Shown in pieces: positions 54,902 through 64,000 of a DNA stretch of 64,000 nt; positions within the stretch are counted from its first letter, which is position 1; every line of letters starts with the position of its first letter. The notes under the pieces were generated by a model. It was not told the origin of the DNA, ran no database searches, and saw nothing but the letters and a program-made list of their open reading frames with translations. The stretch comes from Pedobacter boryungensis. Its GTDB lineage: Bacteria > Bacteroidota > Bacteroidia > Sphingobacteriales > Sphingobacteriaceae. The position numbers and the translations under genes were made by a program. The stretch spans positions 62,001-126,000 of the forward strand of contig NZ_JABMKV010000004.1 in the NCBI RefSeq assembly GCF_013204825.1, written 5' to 3'.

Positions 54902-56179
54902 ATGACGCAAGTAGACGTACTACTAGGCCTGCAATGGGGCGACGAGGGTAAAGGAAAAATTGTTGACGTTTTAAGTCCACAATATGATATGATAGCCCGT
55001 TTTCAAGGCGGCCCAAATGCTGGTCACACATTAGAGTTCGACGGTAAAAAATTTGTACTAAATACGATTCCTTCTGGAATTTTTAATGAAGGCATCATGA
55101 ACCTTATTGGTAATGGTGTAGTAATTGACCCAATTATTTTAAAAAGAGAATTAGATAACCTGAAAAAAGCTGGACATGATCCAGTAGCTAGTGGCAAATT
55201 AGTAATTGCTCGTAAAGCACATTTAATTTTGCCAACACATCAATTATTAGATGCAGCAAATGAGCAAAAAATGGGTGCGGGTAAAATTGGATCAACTTTA
55301 AAAGGTATTGGCCCAACATATATGGATAAAACTGGACGTAATGGTTTACGTGTTGGCGATACAACCTTGCCAGATTTTAAAGCTCGCTACACTAAATTAG
55401 TAGAAAAGCATAAAGAAATTCTTTCGCATTACGAATTTGAATATGATTTAACTGAGAAAGAAGCTGCGTTTTTTGAAGCAATTGAATTTATTAAAAACAT
55501 TCCTCATGTGGACAGCGAACACTTTGTTAATGACTATCTAAAAGCAGGAAAAAAAGTTTTAGCAGAAGGCGCACAAGGAACATTATTAGATGTTGATTTT
55601 GGGTCTTATCCTTTTGTAACTTCATCAAATACTACAACCGCAGGTGCTTGTACAGGTTTAGGTATTGCGCCTAATAAAGTTGGTGATGTTTTTGGGATTT
55701 TTAAAGCGTATTGTACACGCGTAGGTGGTGGTCCATTCCCTACAGAATTAGACAATGAAGTTGGTGAAAATTTACGTCAAATTGGTCATGAATTTGGTGC
55801 AACAACAGGTCGAGCTCGTCGTTGCGGATGGATTGACTTACCAGCATTAAAATATGCCATCATGCTAAATGGAGTAACAGAGTTGATTATGATGAAAGCA
55901 GATGTTTTAGATGGTTTCGATACTATTTATGCTTGCACTCATTACGAATACAATGGTGAAACAATAGACTACATGCCATATGATATTATCTCTATTCAAC
56001 CAAAACCAGTTTTAAAAGCTATTGAAGGTTGGAAAACGGATTTAACAAAGATTACCTCAATTGATCAAGTTCCTAGCCAACTGGCCGATTATATTGCATT
56101 TTTAGAAAAAGAATTAGAAGTGCCAATTAAATATCTTTCTGTTGGACCAGATAGAACACAAACACTAACATTGAGATAA
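54902..56179 (+). CDS. purA: Adenylosuccinate synthetase
   Basis: A 425-residue GTP-dependent enzyme that joins IMP and aspartate in AMP synthesis. The N-terminal WGDEGKGKIVD is the GTP-binding loop with catalytic Asp and Lys; GPNAGHT holds the catalytic His. GIGPTYMDKTGRNGLRVGD, GATTGRARRCGWID and the C-terminal SVGPDRTQT are signature segments. Length is standard. A perfect terminator follows. Confidence 0.97.
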   Translation: MTQVDVLLGLQWGDEGKGKIVDVLSPQYDMIARFQGGPNAGHTLEFDGKKFVLNTIPSGIFNEGIMNLIGNGVVIDPIILKRELDNLKKAGHDPVASGKLVIARKAHLILPTHQLLDAANEQKMGAGKIGSTLKGIGPTYMDKTGRNGLRVGDTTLPDFKARYTKLVEKHKEILSHYEFEYDLTEKEAAFFEAIEFIKNIPHVDSEHFVNDYLKAGKKVLAEGAQGTLLDVDFGSYPFVTSSNTTTAGACTGLGIAPNKVGDVFGIFKAYCTRVGGGPFPTELDNEVGENLRQIGHEFGATTGRARRCGWIDLPALKYAIMLNGVTELIMMKADVLDGFDTIYACTHYEYNGETIDYMPYDIISIQPKPVLKAIEGWKTDLTKITSIDQVPSQLADYIAFLEKELEVPIKYLSVGPDRTQTLTLR

Positions 56180-56195
56180 TATAAAGTTCCTTTAC

Positions 56196-56228
56196 AAAGC
56201 CCCTTGAATTAAATTCAAGGGGCTTTTT
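56196..56228 (+). terminator. Rho-independent terminator after purA
   Basis: Long perfect stem AAAGCCCCTTGAATT with AATTCAAGGGGCTTT (56196-56210 with 56212-56226), then TTTTT. Confidence 0.92.
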
Positions 56229-56318
56229 GGTTTATAATCTAAAAAAAAACTCCATTTATATATATTTAAGATATTATCTATTATATTTATTTTTTGAAGT
56301 CTAACCTAAACCGAATTA

Positions 56319-58442
56319 ATGCGATTTTTCTCAAACCTGAATACCTATTATCGGCTACTCTTGTTGATAATAAGTACTACAGCATTATTTTTCTTACTCT
56401 TTTTATTTCTGTATTTCTATACTAAAAAACAAGAAAAAGAGGTCTATAAATCTGCTTACAAAGAATATCATAATGAAGCTAATTCAATTTTTGAGTTAAA
56501 TTCAAAGCCGCATATTGCAGCTATTATAGATGTTACATTTTGGGATGAATTGGTAGAATTTACAAAAACCAAGAACGAAAAATGGTATAAGGATTATATT
56601 GAAAAGGAGTTTCCTACATACGAAGTAGACTACATAGGTGTTTTTAACTTAAAGCAAGAATTACTAAATAAAACTATATCTTCTAAATTAAAATCAGCTG
56701 ATTTTATTCCAAAGCAGATTATGCCCACTCTTTATAAATCGAAATTAGTCCGATTTTACATGAAGGTGCCTGAAGGTGTTGTTGAAGTTTTTGGAGCAAC
56801 AATACACCCATCAAATGATCCTAAAAAGAATAAATCAAAACCATCGGGTTATTTTTTTATGGCTCGACTTTTAAATCAAAATTTCATTCAAAATCTAGAT
56901 AAAATATCTAGTTCAAAAATTAAAATAACTGGCACAAATTACGAGGTTCCAACAGACGTAAATTCCATTGAAGTCCTTTTAAGTTTAAAAGACTGGAAAA
57001 ATGATACCATTGCTAATTTGAGTTTTGAAAGACCATTCAATTTAAATTTTTATAATACTAAAAAAATTCTCTTCATTATCATTATTGCTACAATTTTAAA
57101 CTTCCTAATCTATTTTTATTACTACAGAAGATGGATTTATAAGCCGTTAAAATTGATTACTAGCACTTTAGAAAAAGAGAATGAAAATTCTATTGAGGGT
57201 TTAAAGAAGGCACATGGTGAGTTTAAAAATATTGGAAATCTCTTTGAAGAAAATACTAGACAAAAAAAACAACTAGAGATAGCTAAACAAAAGGCAGAAG
57301 AAAGCGATATGCTAAAGTCTGCATTCTTAGCAAATTTATCCCATGAAATTAGAACGCCAATGAATGCTATTATGGGATTTAGTGATTTACTGCACGATAC
57401 TAGTTTAAGTCAGAAAGACAAAACAGATTATTTAAAAATAATTAGAAATAGTGGAAAGAATTTAATTTCAATTATAGAAGACTTAATCGAAATGTCTAAG
57501 ATTGATTCAAAACAAATTGCCCCAAACTATCAACCACTAGATTTAAATAAATGCATTTCAGAATTACATCGTGCCATTAAAATAACAATTCCAGAGGAAA
57601 AAAATATTGAATTTTTAATTCATGAAAATTCAAAACCTTTAAAAAGAAAAATCCTTACTGATGAAATTAAACTAACTCAGATTGCTACAAACTTGATTAC
57701 AAATGCAATTAAGTTTACTAAAAAAGGATATGTATCTATTGGTTATAAGATAAATGAAGAAGATAACCTTTTAGAAGTATGGGTTGAAGATACTGGCTTC
57801 GGTATTGATGAAAATAACTTAAAAATCATTTTTGATAGATTTAGGCGAGTTGAAAATGAGTTTTCAGTAGAAATATCTGGATTAGGTTTAGGCTTATCTA
57901 TTACAAAAGCCTATGTAGAATTATTAGGTGGATGTATTAATGTGAAATCTACTCCCGGCATTGGCTCAACATTTTTAATTACCATTCCATTAATTTATGC
58001 TGAAGCAGAATTAGATATGGATTCTGAGAAAAGTAGTTTCAAATCAAGCCAAACTGATAGAGAAACAATTCTTATTGCAGAAGATGATGACATTAATTTC
58101 TTGTTGCTTGAAAAAATACTGCAATTAAAGAATTATAAGATTTTACGAGCAGTAAATGGAAAAGAAGCTGTCGAAATTTGCGAAAATAATTCTAATATTG
58201 ATTTAGTCTTTATGGATATTAAAATGCCGATTATGAATGGATTTGAAGCATTTGACTTAATAAGACAGTTTAATAAAAATCTGCCTATAATCGCAAATAC
58301 TGCTTATTCTTCTTTTGAAGATAAAGAGAAAATTCTAAAAGCAGGGTTTACAAATTACATTTCGAAACCCTTAGATAAGAACGAAATATTTAATTTATTA
58401 AATTCTATCCTGCAATTAAATAATTCCTTAAATTCATTCTAA
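56319..58442 (+). CDS. Hybrid sensor histidine kinase/response regulator with CHASE4-like sensor
   Basis: A 707-residue membrane sensor. TM1 is about residues 11-34 and TM2 about 247-268. Between them is a periplasmic CHASE4-like domain (VTFWDELVEFTKTKNEKW near residue 70). A coiled segment leads to the HisKA domain with phosphoacceptor His342 (LSHEIRTPMNAIMGF). The ATPase domain has NAIKFTKKG, DTGFGIDE and GLGLGLSI. A C-terminal receiver carries Asp633 (FMDIKMP) and the Lys in YISKPLDK. No output gene is adjacent. Confidence 0.94.
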   Translation: MRFFSNLNTYYRLLLLIISTTALFFLLFLFLYFYTKKQEKEVYKSAYKEYHNEANSIFELNSKPHIAAIIDVTFWDELVEFTKTKNEKWYKDYIEKEFPTYEVDYIGVFNLKQELLNKTISSKLKSADFIPKQIMPTLYKSKLVRFYMKVPEGVVEVFGATIHPSNDPKKNKSKPSGYFFMARLLNQNFIQNLDKISSSKIKITGTNYEVPTDVNSIEVLLSLKDWKNDTIANLSFERPFNLNFYNTKKILFIIIIATILNFLIYFYYYRRWIYKPLKLITSTLEKENENSIEGLKKAHGEFKNIGNLFEENTRQKKQLEIAKQKAEESDMLKSAFLANLSHEIRTPMNAIMGFSDLLHDTSLSQKDKTDYLKIIRNSGKNLISIIEDLIEMSKIDSKQIAPNYQPLDLNKCISELHRAIKITIPEEKNIEFLIHENSKPLKRKILTDEIKLTQIATNLITNAIKFTKKGYVSIGYKINEEDNLLEVWVEDTGFGIDENNLKIIFDRFRRVENEFSVEISGLGLGLSITKAYVELLGGCINVKSTPGIGSTFLITIPLIYAEAELDMDSEKSSFKSSQTDRETILIAEDDDINFLLLEKILQLKNYKILRAVNGKEAVEICENNSNIDLVFMDIKMPIMNGFEAFDLIRQFNKNLPIIANTAYSSFEDKEKILKAGFTNYISKPLDKNEIFNLLNSILQLNNSLNSF

Positions 58443-58504
58443 AGTTTAAATTAAATTCTTTTTAGCCTTTAGCTATTCATATTTAGTTACTTTTACGCAG
58501 ACAA

Positions 58505-59770
58505 ATGAGCAACGCTAAAACGGATTTATTTAAGCAAAAAGCCTTGCAATGGGCAACTTCTTTTGAAGTATGTTGTTGCTTAGATTCTAATAAATATACA
58601 GATCCTTATACACAATACGATTGCTTAATCGCGGTTGGAAGTGATAAAAGTTTAGCAGCCAAAACTGGAAGTGCTTTTGATCAATTGCACTCTTTTTATG
58701 ACAAACATACAGATTGGATGTTTGGTTTATTGAGTTATGAACTTAAAAACGAAGTTGAAGATTTAAACTCTAAACATACGGATCAATTAGATTTCCCAGA
58801 TTTATTTTTCTTTATACCAACATATTTAATCGCTTTACATGGTGATGAAATTAAGATAATTAAAGGCGATCCTTCAATTATTGAAACGATAAATCAAACC
58901 CATCTAAATCCTACAGCAACAAAACCAAATTTAAAAATTGAAAGTAAGTTCGATAGAGAATCTTATATCGAAACTGTAGAAAAATTAAAAACTCATATTA
59001 AACGAGGCGATATTTACGAAGTCAATTTTTGTCAGGAGTTTTTTGCAGCACACGCAACAATAAATCCATTGGCAGTATACAATGAACTAAATATGGTATC
59101 TCCTACCCCATTTGCAGGATTTTTTAAAATTAACCACCATTATATTTTATCCGCTACGCCAGAACGTTTTTTATGTAAACGTAATAATCGTTTAATCTCT
59201 CAACCTATAAAAGGAACTGCGAAAAGAAGTAAAAGTGCTGTAGAAGATGAGCAGATTAAAATTACTTTAAAATCAAGCATTAAGGAACAGGCTGAAAATG
59301 TAATGATTGTAGATTTGGTTCGTAATGATTTAACCAAAAGCGCTGTTGCCGGAAGTGTTAAAGTTGACGAACTATTCGGCATTTACACCTTTCCGCAGGT
59401 TCATCAAATGATATCTACCATTAGTTGCGAGCTTAATCCAAACATCCATTTTATTGATGCCGTAAAAAATACTTTCCCAATGGGATCAATGACTGGCGCA
59501 CCAAAAATAAAAGCAATGGAACTCATAGATGTATATGAAAAAAGTAAAAGAGGTGCTTTTTCAGGTTCTTTTGGTTGTATTAGTCCTACCGGAGATTTTG
59601 ATTTTAATGTAATCATCCGCAGTATATTATATAATGAAATAAATCAATATTTATCGTTCCAAGTAGGTGGAGCCATAACATATGCGGCTAATTCCGAAGC
59701 GGAATATGAAGAGTGTTTGTTAAAAGCTTCAGCGATTCTAAAGGTTTTAACAAATTCCGATAATATATAA
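58505..59770 (+). CDS. pabB: Anthranilate/aminodeoxychorismate synthase component I
   Basis: A 421-residue chorismate-binding enzyme. The C-terminal domain holds RGDIYEVNFCQEF, SATPERFL, QPIKGTAKR (PIKGT, the chorismate-amination Lys) and FPMGSMTGAPKIKAMELID. A PIKGT lysine instead of the PIAGT of TrpE favours PabB, the para-aminobenzoate branch of folate synthesis. The amidotransferase partner is not in the window. A hairpin between this gene and the convergent M48 gene serves the other strand. Confidence 0.88.
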   Translation: MSNAKTDLFKQKALQWATSFEVCCCLDSNKYTDPYTQYDCLIAVGSDKSLAAKTGSAFDQLHSFYDKHTDWMFGLLSYELKNEVEDLNSKHTDQLDFPDLFFFIPTYLIALHGDEIKIIKGDPSIIETINQTHLNPTATKPNLKIESKFDRESYIETVEKLKTHIKRGDIYEVNFCQEFFAAHATINPLAVYNELNMVSPTPFAGFFKINHHYILSATPERFLCKRNNRLISQPIKGTAKRSKSAVEDEQIKITLKSSIKEQAENVMIVDLVRNDLTKSAVAGSVKVDELFGIYTFPQVHQMISTISCELNPNIHFIDAVKNTFPMGSMTGAPKIKAMELIDVYEKSKRGAFSGSFGCISPTGDFDFNVIIRSILYNEINQYLSFQVGGAITYAANSEAEYEECLLKASAILKVLTNSDNI

Positions 59771-59815
59771 AACAAAAAGGTGGAACGTTTATGCAATTGC
59801 AAAACCTTCCACCTT
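59770..59815 (-). terminator. Rho-independent terminator of the M48 gene
   Basis: Stem AAGGTGGAA/TTCCACCTT (59777-59785 with 59807-59815) with further pairing GTTT/AAAC inside. Read on the minus strand, it is followed by TTTTTGTTTT. Confidence 0.8.
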
Positions 59816-59835
59816 AAAACTTTATTTCTTTTAAT

Positions 59836-60657
59836 CTATCTTCCTTTATAATATTTCATCGCTTCTGGCAAATCTTTTTGTATTTGAGCAATACGAGACT
59901 GATCTGTAGGGTGAGTGCTTAAAAATACTGGTGGTTTTGCGCTACTATCACTTGCGGCAGCCATTCTTTGCCAAAAATTTATAGCATTTTGAGGATTATA
60001 ACCAGCCATAGCCATAAATGACAAACCCATTTTATCTGCTTCTAACTCTTGATTACGTGAATTTGGCAAAACATATGCAGTTTGTGCACCAATGCCAAAT
60101 AACTGATTAACTACAGCTTGAGAACTCTCAGATTTTCCACTAACAGCAGCACCTACTACTGCACTACCCAACTGTGCTTTTAACATGGTAGAAGCTCTTT
60201 CTAATGAATGTTGAGCTATAGCATGTGCAATTTCATGGCCCATTACCGTAGCTAATCCTGCTTCATCTCTTGTAATTGGTAAAATACCAGTATAAACAGC
60301 TACTTTACCGCCTGGCATACACCATGCATTTATTTCTTTACTTTCTATTACATTAAATTCCCATTTATAGTTTTTAATTTGTTCTCCGTATCCATTTGCA
60401 TTCATATACTGAGTAACTGCAGCGGCAATCTTCTGACCTACTCTTTTTACCATTTGAGTTTGGGTAGAATTACTTGATACTACTTTAGTACTTGGGTCAC
60501 TCAATAATTGAGAATATCCTATGGCAGCTTGTTGCTCTAACTCAGCAGCACTTACACCAAAAGTAGAGACTTTACGGCCTGTTAAAGGCACCACAGAGGT
60601 TGTACACGAAGATATTGCTAAACTTATAGCAATACCAAAAATCATTATTTTTTTCAT
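59836..60657 (-). CDS. M48 family zinc metalloprotease, lipoprotein
   Basis: A 273-residue envelope protease with lipobox ISSC (Cys18). The catalytic HEIAH is in VMGHEIAHAIAQHSLER, and the downstream zinc ligand Glu is in RNQELEADKMGLSFM. It resembles LoiP/BepA-type proteases that degrade or mature outer-membrane proteins. The N-terminal signature PLTGRKV is also typical of this group. Confidence 0.93.
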   Translation of the reverse strand: MKKIMIFGIAISLAISSCTTSVVPLTGRKVSTFGVSAAELEQQAAIGYSQLLSDPSTKVVSSNSTQTQMVKRVGQKIAAAVTQYMNANGYGEQIKNYKWEFNVIESKEINAWCMPGGKVAVYTGILPITRDEAGLATVMGHEIAHAIAQHSLERASTMLKAQLGSAVVGAAVSGKSESSQAVVNQLFGIGAQTAYVLPNSRNQELEADKMGLSFMAMAGYNPQNAINFWQRMAAASDSSAKPPVFLSTHPTDQSRIAQIQKDLPEAMKYYKGR

Positions 60658-60749
60658 AGTAAATGGTTAAATTTTAGAGCGTAGTAAGGTTAATTTTTTT
60701 TCTATTTTCTTTCTAACAATTATCTTGATAGATAGTTTGAAAAATTTTT

Positions 60750-61397
60750 TTAACTCTGTTTCTTTTTAAAAAGATAAACTTTTGATTCTTTGCCCTTGAG
60801 CAATCGCTCTAAGTTCTTTTGATGGGTGACCAAAATAAGTAAGCAAACACAAATGCCGTATAATACTTCTGATTTAATTGAGGATTGCAATATAAATACC
60901 ACACTAATTGGAAATGCAAATCCAGCACATATAGAGCTTAACGATACATATTTGGTAGCTAATAAAACCAGCACAAAAACAAGAACACAAATCATAGCTG
61001 CTTGATAGTTAACTGCCAAGATCATCCCAAAAAGAGTAGCCACGCCTTTTCCTCCTCTAAAACCAGCGAAAATCGGAAACAGATGGCCCATTACAGCTAT
61101 TACCCCCAAAGCCAATTGATAGTTTACAAATTGAGTAGAGTTATGTGGTCCAGTTACAGAGAGGCCGATAAAATAGGCCAATTTACATGCCGTATATCCT
61201 TTAAAAATATCGATAAACATTACCGCGATACCTGCTTTTTTACCCAAAACACGGAATGTATTTGTGGCACCAGCATTACCACTACCATATTCTCTTACAT
61301 CAACACCATAAAAAGCCTGACCTAACCACACTGCTGTTGGTATAGACCCGAGTAAATAAGCGGCAATTAGGGCTGAAATGGAATAGATCGAAATCAT
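60750..61397 (-). CDS. plsY: Acyl-phosphate:glycerol-3-phosphate acyltransferase PlsY
   Basis: A 215-residue inner-membrane enzyme that begins phospholipid synthesis. Signature segments: YLLGSIPTAVWLG, YGSGNAGATNTFRVLGKKAG, GHLFPIFAGFRGGKGVAT and a C-terminal helix pair. Five or more hydrophobic segments are visible. It is 50 bases downstream of nadC on the same strand. Confidence 0.95.
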   Translation of the reverse strand: MISIYSISALIAAYLLGSIPTAVWLGQAFYGVDVREYGSGNAGATNTFRVLGKKAGIAVMFIDIFKGYTACKLAYFIGLSVTGPHNSTQFVNYQLALGVIAVMGHLFPIFAGFRGGKGVATLFGMILAVNYQAAMICVLVFVLVLLATKYVSLSSICAGFAFPISVVFILQSSIKSEVLYGICVCLLILVTHQKNLERLLKGKESKVYLFKKKQS

Positions 61398-61447
61398 GAC
61401 CTACAATTATACTAAAAAAATAAGATTCAATAGGGTAGAAATTATGG

Positions 61448-62290
61448 TTATACAGCTTTCAAACTTAAATCTAAACTTTTTACGGAATGAGTTAATGCTC
61501 CCATCGAAATATAATCGACACCACATGCTGCGTATTGAGCAACGTTTTCTTCTACAATGCCACCAGAAGCTTCTGTTATAAATCGCCCATCAATTAAACT
61601 AACAGCCTGTTTTAACAAGGGTAATTCAAAATTATCAAGCATAATGCGATCAACATTTCCCTCAGCTAAAACTTGGTTTAATTCATCCAAATTTCTAACC
61701 TCAATTTCTATGGCTAGTTTTTTATTTGTGTGTCTTAAATAATTATTTGCAGCAATAATGGCATTTGCAATTCCGCCAGCATAATCAACATGATTATCTT
61801 TAATTAAAATCATATCGTATAAACCAATGCGATGATTTACACCTCCACCAATTTTAACAGCCCATTTTTCTAGATAACGCAAACCTGGTGTGGTTTTGCG
61901 TGTATCCAAAACTTGCGTTTTGTAAGGTTTTAGCAGTTGAACAATGCGATTAGTTTTTGTTGCAATTCCACTCATACGTTGCATGCAATTCAGCACTAAT
62001 CTTTCTGCTAATAAAATTGCATGTGTACTTCCTTCTACTGTAAAAGCAATATCTCCGTAATTTACTGCAGCGCCATCTTGTAGCTTTACATCAACTTTTA
62101 AGGAAGAATCTATCTGATTAAAAATTTCGAGTGCTAGTTCAACACCAGCCAAAATTCCATTTTCTTTTACAATTAACTTTGCTTTGCCTTGTACGTTTGC
62201 AGGAATAGTAGAAAGTGAAGTATGGTCGCCATCCCCTACATCTTCTGCAATAGCATTCTTAATAAATTGGTCAACTAATTTTTTATCCAA
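61448..62290 (-). CDS. nadC: Nicotinate-nucleotide pyrophosphorylase (carboxylating)
   Basis: A 280-residue quinolinate phosphoribosyltransferase of NAD synthesis. Motifs: GDGDHTSLSTIP, NCMQRMSGIATKT, TRKTTPGLRYLEKWAVKIGGGVNHR, KDNHVDYAG, EIEVRNLDEL, DRIMLDNF and EASGGI. Length and motif order are standard. Probably cotranscribed with the DUF4783 gene upstream and plsY downstream. Confidence 0.96.
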   Translation of the reverse strand: MDKKLVDQFIKNAIAEDVGDGDHTSLSTIPANVQGKAKLIVKENGILAGVELALEIFNQIDSSLKVDVKLQDGAAVNYGDIAFTVEGSTHAILLAERLVLNCMQRMSGIATKTNRIVQLLKPYKTQVLDTRKTTPGLRYLEKWAVKIGGGVNHRIGLYDMILIKDNHVDYAGGIANAIIAANNYLRHTNKKLAIEIEVRNLDELNQVLAEGNVDRIMLDNFELPLLKQAVSLIDGRFITEASGGIVEENVAQYAACGVDYISMGALTHSVKSLDLSLKAV

Positions 62291-62335
62291 AACAGTAAAT
62301 TTTAATTCAAAATTAGCAATTAACTGTCTAAAATA

Positions 62336-62734
62336 CTATTCTTTGTCAGGTTCTATCCTTAATTCGGTGATTAAGAAAATGTTAGCAGTATTTTTCTTTA
62401 AGGTAATTGTTACCCTAAATTTCCCTGTTTTAGTATTTACAGAAAATATACCTAAACGATAATTTGGATTTGTACTTAAGCGATGTATGATAGAACTTTT
62501 ATTTGGTGGATTTTTTACAAAAAAATCTTTTAAAATCTGTTCGGCCTGTGCTTTACTGTATACATCTTCTTGATCGATGATGATTAATTCTACAGATGCA
62601 GCGAAGCTTTTTGCAATTTCTTTAGAATTCCCTAATTTAAATTGCACAGACAAATCGTCAATAATATCTGCTTGTAGTGTATTATTTGAGGGAAAATGCA
62701 GAAGTAAGAGCATCAACGCAAGTAACGGTTTCAT
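62336..62734 (-). CDS. Secreted DUF4783 protein
   Basis: A 132-residue exported protein with signal MKPLLALMLLLLHFPS. The rest matches DUF4783, a small NTF2-like domain of Bacteroidota (DIIDDLSVQFKLGNSKEIAKSFA, then QAEQILKDFFVKNPP). The ATG at 62737 lies one codon upstream and is equally possible. It usually sits next to nadC in this group, as here. Confidence 0.85.
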   Translation of the reverse strand: MKPLLALMLLLLHFPSNNTLQADIIDDLSVQFKLGNSKEIAKSFAASVELIIIDQEDVYSKAQAEQILKDFFVKNPPNKSSIIHRLSTNPNYRLGIFSVNTKTGKFRVTITLKKNTANIFLITELRIEPDKE

Positions 62735-62804
62735 CATGTGTGGTATAAAACTACAATTCATTAGCCAAAATTATGCCATTTATTCGATCATAATATTTAA
62801 AAAC

Positions 62805-62835
62805 TTTCATTAAAGCACTAATAGGTTTATATTTG
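62805..62835 (+). promoter_or_regulatory. Bacteroidota-type promoter upstream of gpmI
   Basis: TTTC at 62805-62808, 19-base spacer, TATATTTG at 62828-62835, about 60 bases before the start codon. Confidence 0.7.
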
Positions 62836-62896
62836 TAATGATAAATAATTAATCAAATTGAAGTTATTACTTGTTTATCCGATACAAATTTTAAAT

Positions 62897-64000
62897 ATGA
62901 AAGCTAAAAAACTCGTACTGTTAATTCTGGATGGCTGGGGCTACGGAAAAAAAGATAAATCTGATGCTGCTTATATAGCGAATACTCCTTTTTTCGATTC
63001 TATTTTAAAAAAATATCCAAACTCAAAATTAGAAGCATCGGGTGAAGCTGTGGGTTTACCTGCAGGGCAAATGGGAAATTCGGAGGTTGGGCACATGAAT
63101 TTGGGTGCGGGTAGAGTAGTTTATCAAGAATTAGGTAGAATTAATAAAGCTATAACAGATCGAACTTTGCACAGTAATGAGACTTTAGTGAATGCCTTTA
63201 ACTACGCAAAAGAAAATAATAAAGCTGTTCATTTTATAGGTTTAGTATCAGATGGTGGTGTACATGCACACATCAATCATTTAAAAGCATTGTGCGATGC
63301 AGCCAATGAAAAAGGATTAAAGGATGTTTTCATTCATGCTTTTTTAGATGGAAGAGACACTGATCCCAACTCTGGCTTAGGTTTTATTAAAGATTTAGAT
63401 AACCATTTAAAAACTTCTGCAGGTAAAATTGCGAGTTTAACTGGTCGTTATTATGCAATGGATAGGGATAACCGTTGGGAACGAGTAAAATTAGCTTACG
63501 ACGTATTAGTAAATGGAATTGGTGAAAAAGCTATCAATGCTGAAGATGCTATCCAAAAATCTTATTCTGAAGGCATTACTGATGAATTTACGAAACCTAT
63601 TGTAATTACCAATGTAGATGGAACACCAACAGCTACTATTAAAGCTGATGATGTTGTAATTTGCTTTAACTATAGAACAGACAGGGGTCGCGAAATTACT
63701 TCGGTGTTAAGCCAAAAAGATTATCCAGATTTTGGGATGAAAAAATTGCCTTTGTATTATGTAACTATGACCACTTACGACGAAAGTTTTGAGAATGTTA
63801 AAGTTGTATTTAAAAAAGACGATCTTTCTAATACATTAGGTGAAGTTTTAGAAGCTCATCATAAAAATCAAATCCGTATTGCAGAAACCGAGAAATATCC
63901 TCATGTTACATTTTTCTTTTCTGGGGGAAGAGAAAAGGAATTTGAAAATGAAAAACGAATTTTAGTTCCTTCACCGAAAGTAGCTACATATGATTTACAA
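62897..64000 (+). CDS. gpmI: 2,3-bisphosphoglycerate-independent phosphoglycerate mutase, 3' end beyond window
   Basis: The first 368 codons of the glycolytic mutase converting 3- to 2-phosphoglycerate. N-terminal LVLLILDGWGYG carries a metal Asp, and the catalytic Ser62 is in GQMGNSEVGHMNLGAG. The substrate-binding segments DGRDTDPNSG, GRYYAMDRDNRWERV and FNYRTDRGRE follow. A full protein is about 510 residues, so about 140 are missing. The ATG at 62897 gives the usual start. Confidence 0.96.
   Translation, partial: MKAKKLVLLILDGWGYGKKDKSDAAYIANTPFFDSILKKYPNSKLEASGEAVGLPAGQMGNSEVGHMNLGAGRVVYQELGRINKAITDRTLHSNETLVNAFNYAKENNKAVHFIGLVSDGGVHAHINHLKALCDAANEKGLKDVFIHAFLDGRDTDPNSGLGFIKDLDNHLKTSAGKIASLTGRYYAMDRDNRWERVKLAYDVLVNGIGEKAINAEDAIQKSYSEGITDEFTKPIVITNVDGTPTATIKADDVVICFNYRTDRGREITSVLSQKDYPDFGMKKLPLYYVTMTTYDESFENVKVVFKKDDLSNTLGEVLEAHHKNQIRIAETEKYPHVTFFFSGGREKEFENEKRILVPSPKVATYDLQ

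Noticed and set aside
1..64000. tRNA or rRNA genes
   Set aside because: No cloverleaf with a T-loop GTTCAAATC-type motif or rRNA-like stretch was noticed in the intergenic regions read by eye. A tRNAscan-SE run would settle it.

Overview
The window looks like chromosomal DNA of a low-GC member of the Bacteroidota, most likely Sphingobacteriaceae (Pedobacter-like). This is inferred from gene families typical of that group (DUF4783, DUF4294, DUF6588-like barrel, BshB1, lysine 6-transaminase, ECF sigma with a barrel-fused partner), from the near absence of Shine-Dalgarno sequences, and from several good matches to the Bacteroidota promoter form TTTG-N19-TAnnTTTG. No rRNA, tRNA, CRISPR array or intact insertion sequence was seen.

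Layout. 1-2636: a secreted two-domain DUF1080 protein (cut by the window edge) and a Tat-exported Gfo/Idh/MocA oxidoreductase. 2860-9488 (minus): two paralogous lipoproteins directly behind valS, a Uma2-family protein and a Zn/Cd-type P-type ATPase. 9766-20574: M13 peptidase, YjbR, MnmD, AI-2E-family permease, MazG, two proteins of unknown function, a DEAD-box-like protein with degraded catalytic motifs, and a lipoprotein / ECF sigma / membrane-barrel operon. 20575-27763: S9 peptidase, ThuA, DinB, TruA, a GIY-YIG protein and an FN3-like protein, separated by large clusters of palindromic repeats.

28033-34649 is the accessory region: a nine-unit 21-bp tandem array that can be read as a heptapeptide-repeat ORF, a small putative DNA-binding protein, a Shedu (SduA) nuclease, a KAP-family P-loop NTPase, a decayed DHFR-like remnant, an APH-type kinase and an intact DHFR-like gene. 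35059-39471: a LolC/E-type permease, a NamZ-type muramidase and 1.5 kb of nested repeats. Those repeats include three copies of a roughly 0.3-kb module whose internal hairpin keeps its loop while the stem changes in a compensatory way.

39518-64000 is mostly housekeeping: PanE, topoisomerase IB, Fmt, a class IV aminotransferase, RluD-type synthase, a beta-barrel protein, a D-cysteine desulfhydrase/ACC deaminase-type enzyme, a serine hydrolase, lysine 6-transaminase, BshB1-Gpx-DUF4294, RelA/SpoT, Fur, PurA, a hybrid histidine kinase, PabB/TrpE-type synthase, an M48 lipoprotein, PlsY, NadC, DUF4783 and the 5' part of gpmI. The most notable non-genic feature is the density of hairpin-forming dispersed repeats. 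At least four families fill nearly every long intergenic gap between 20 and 43 kb.
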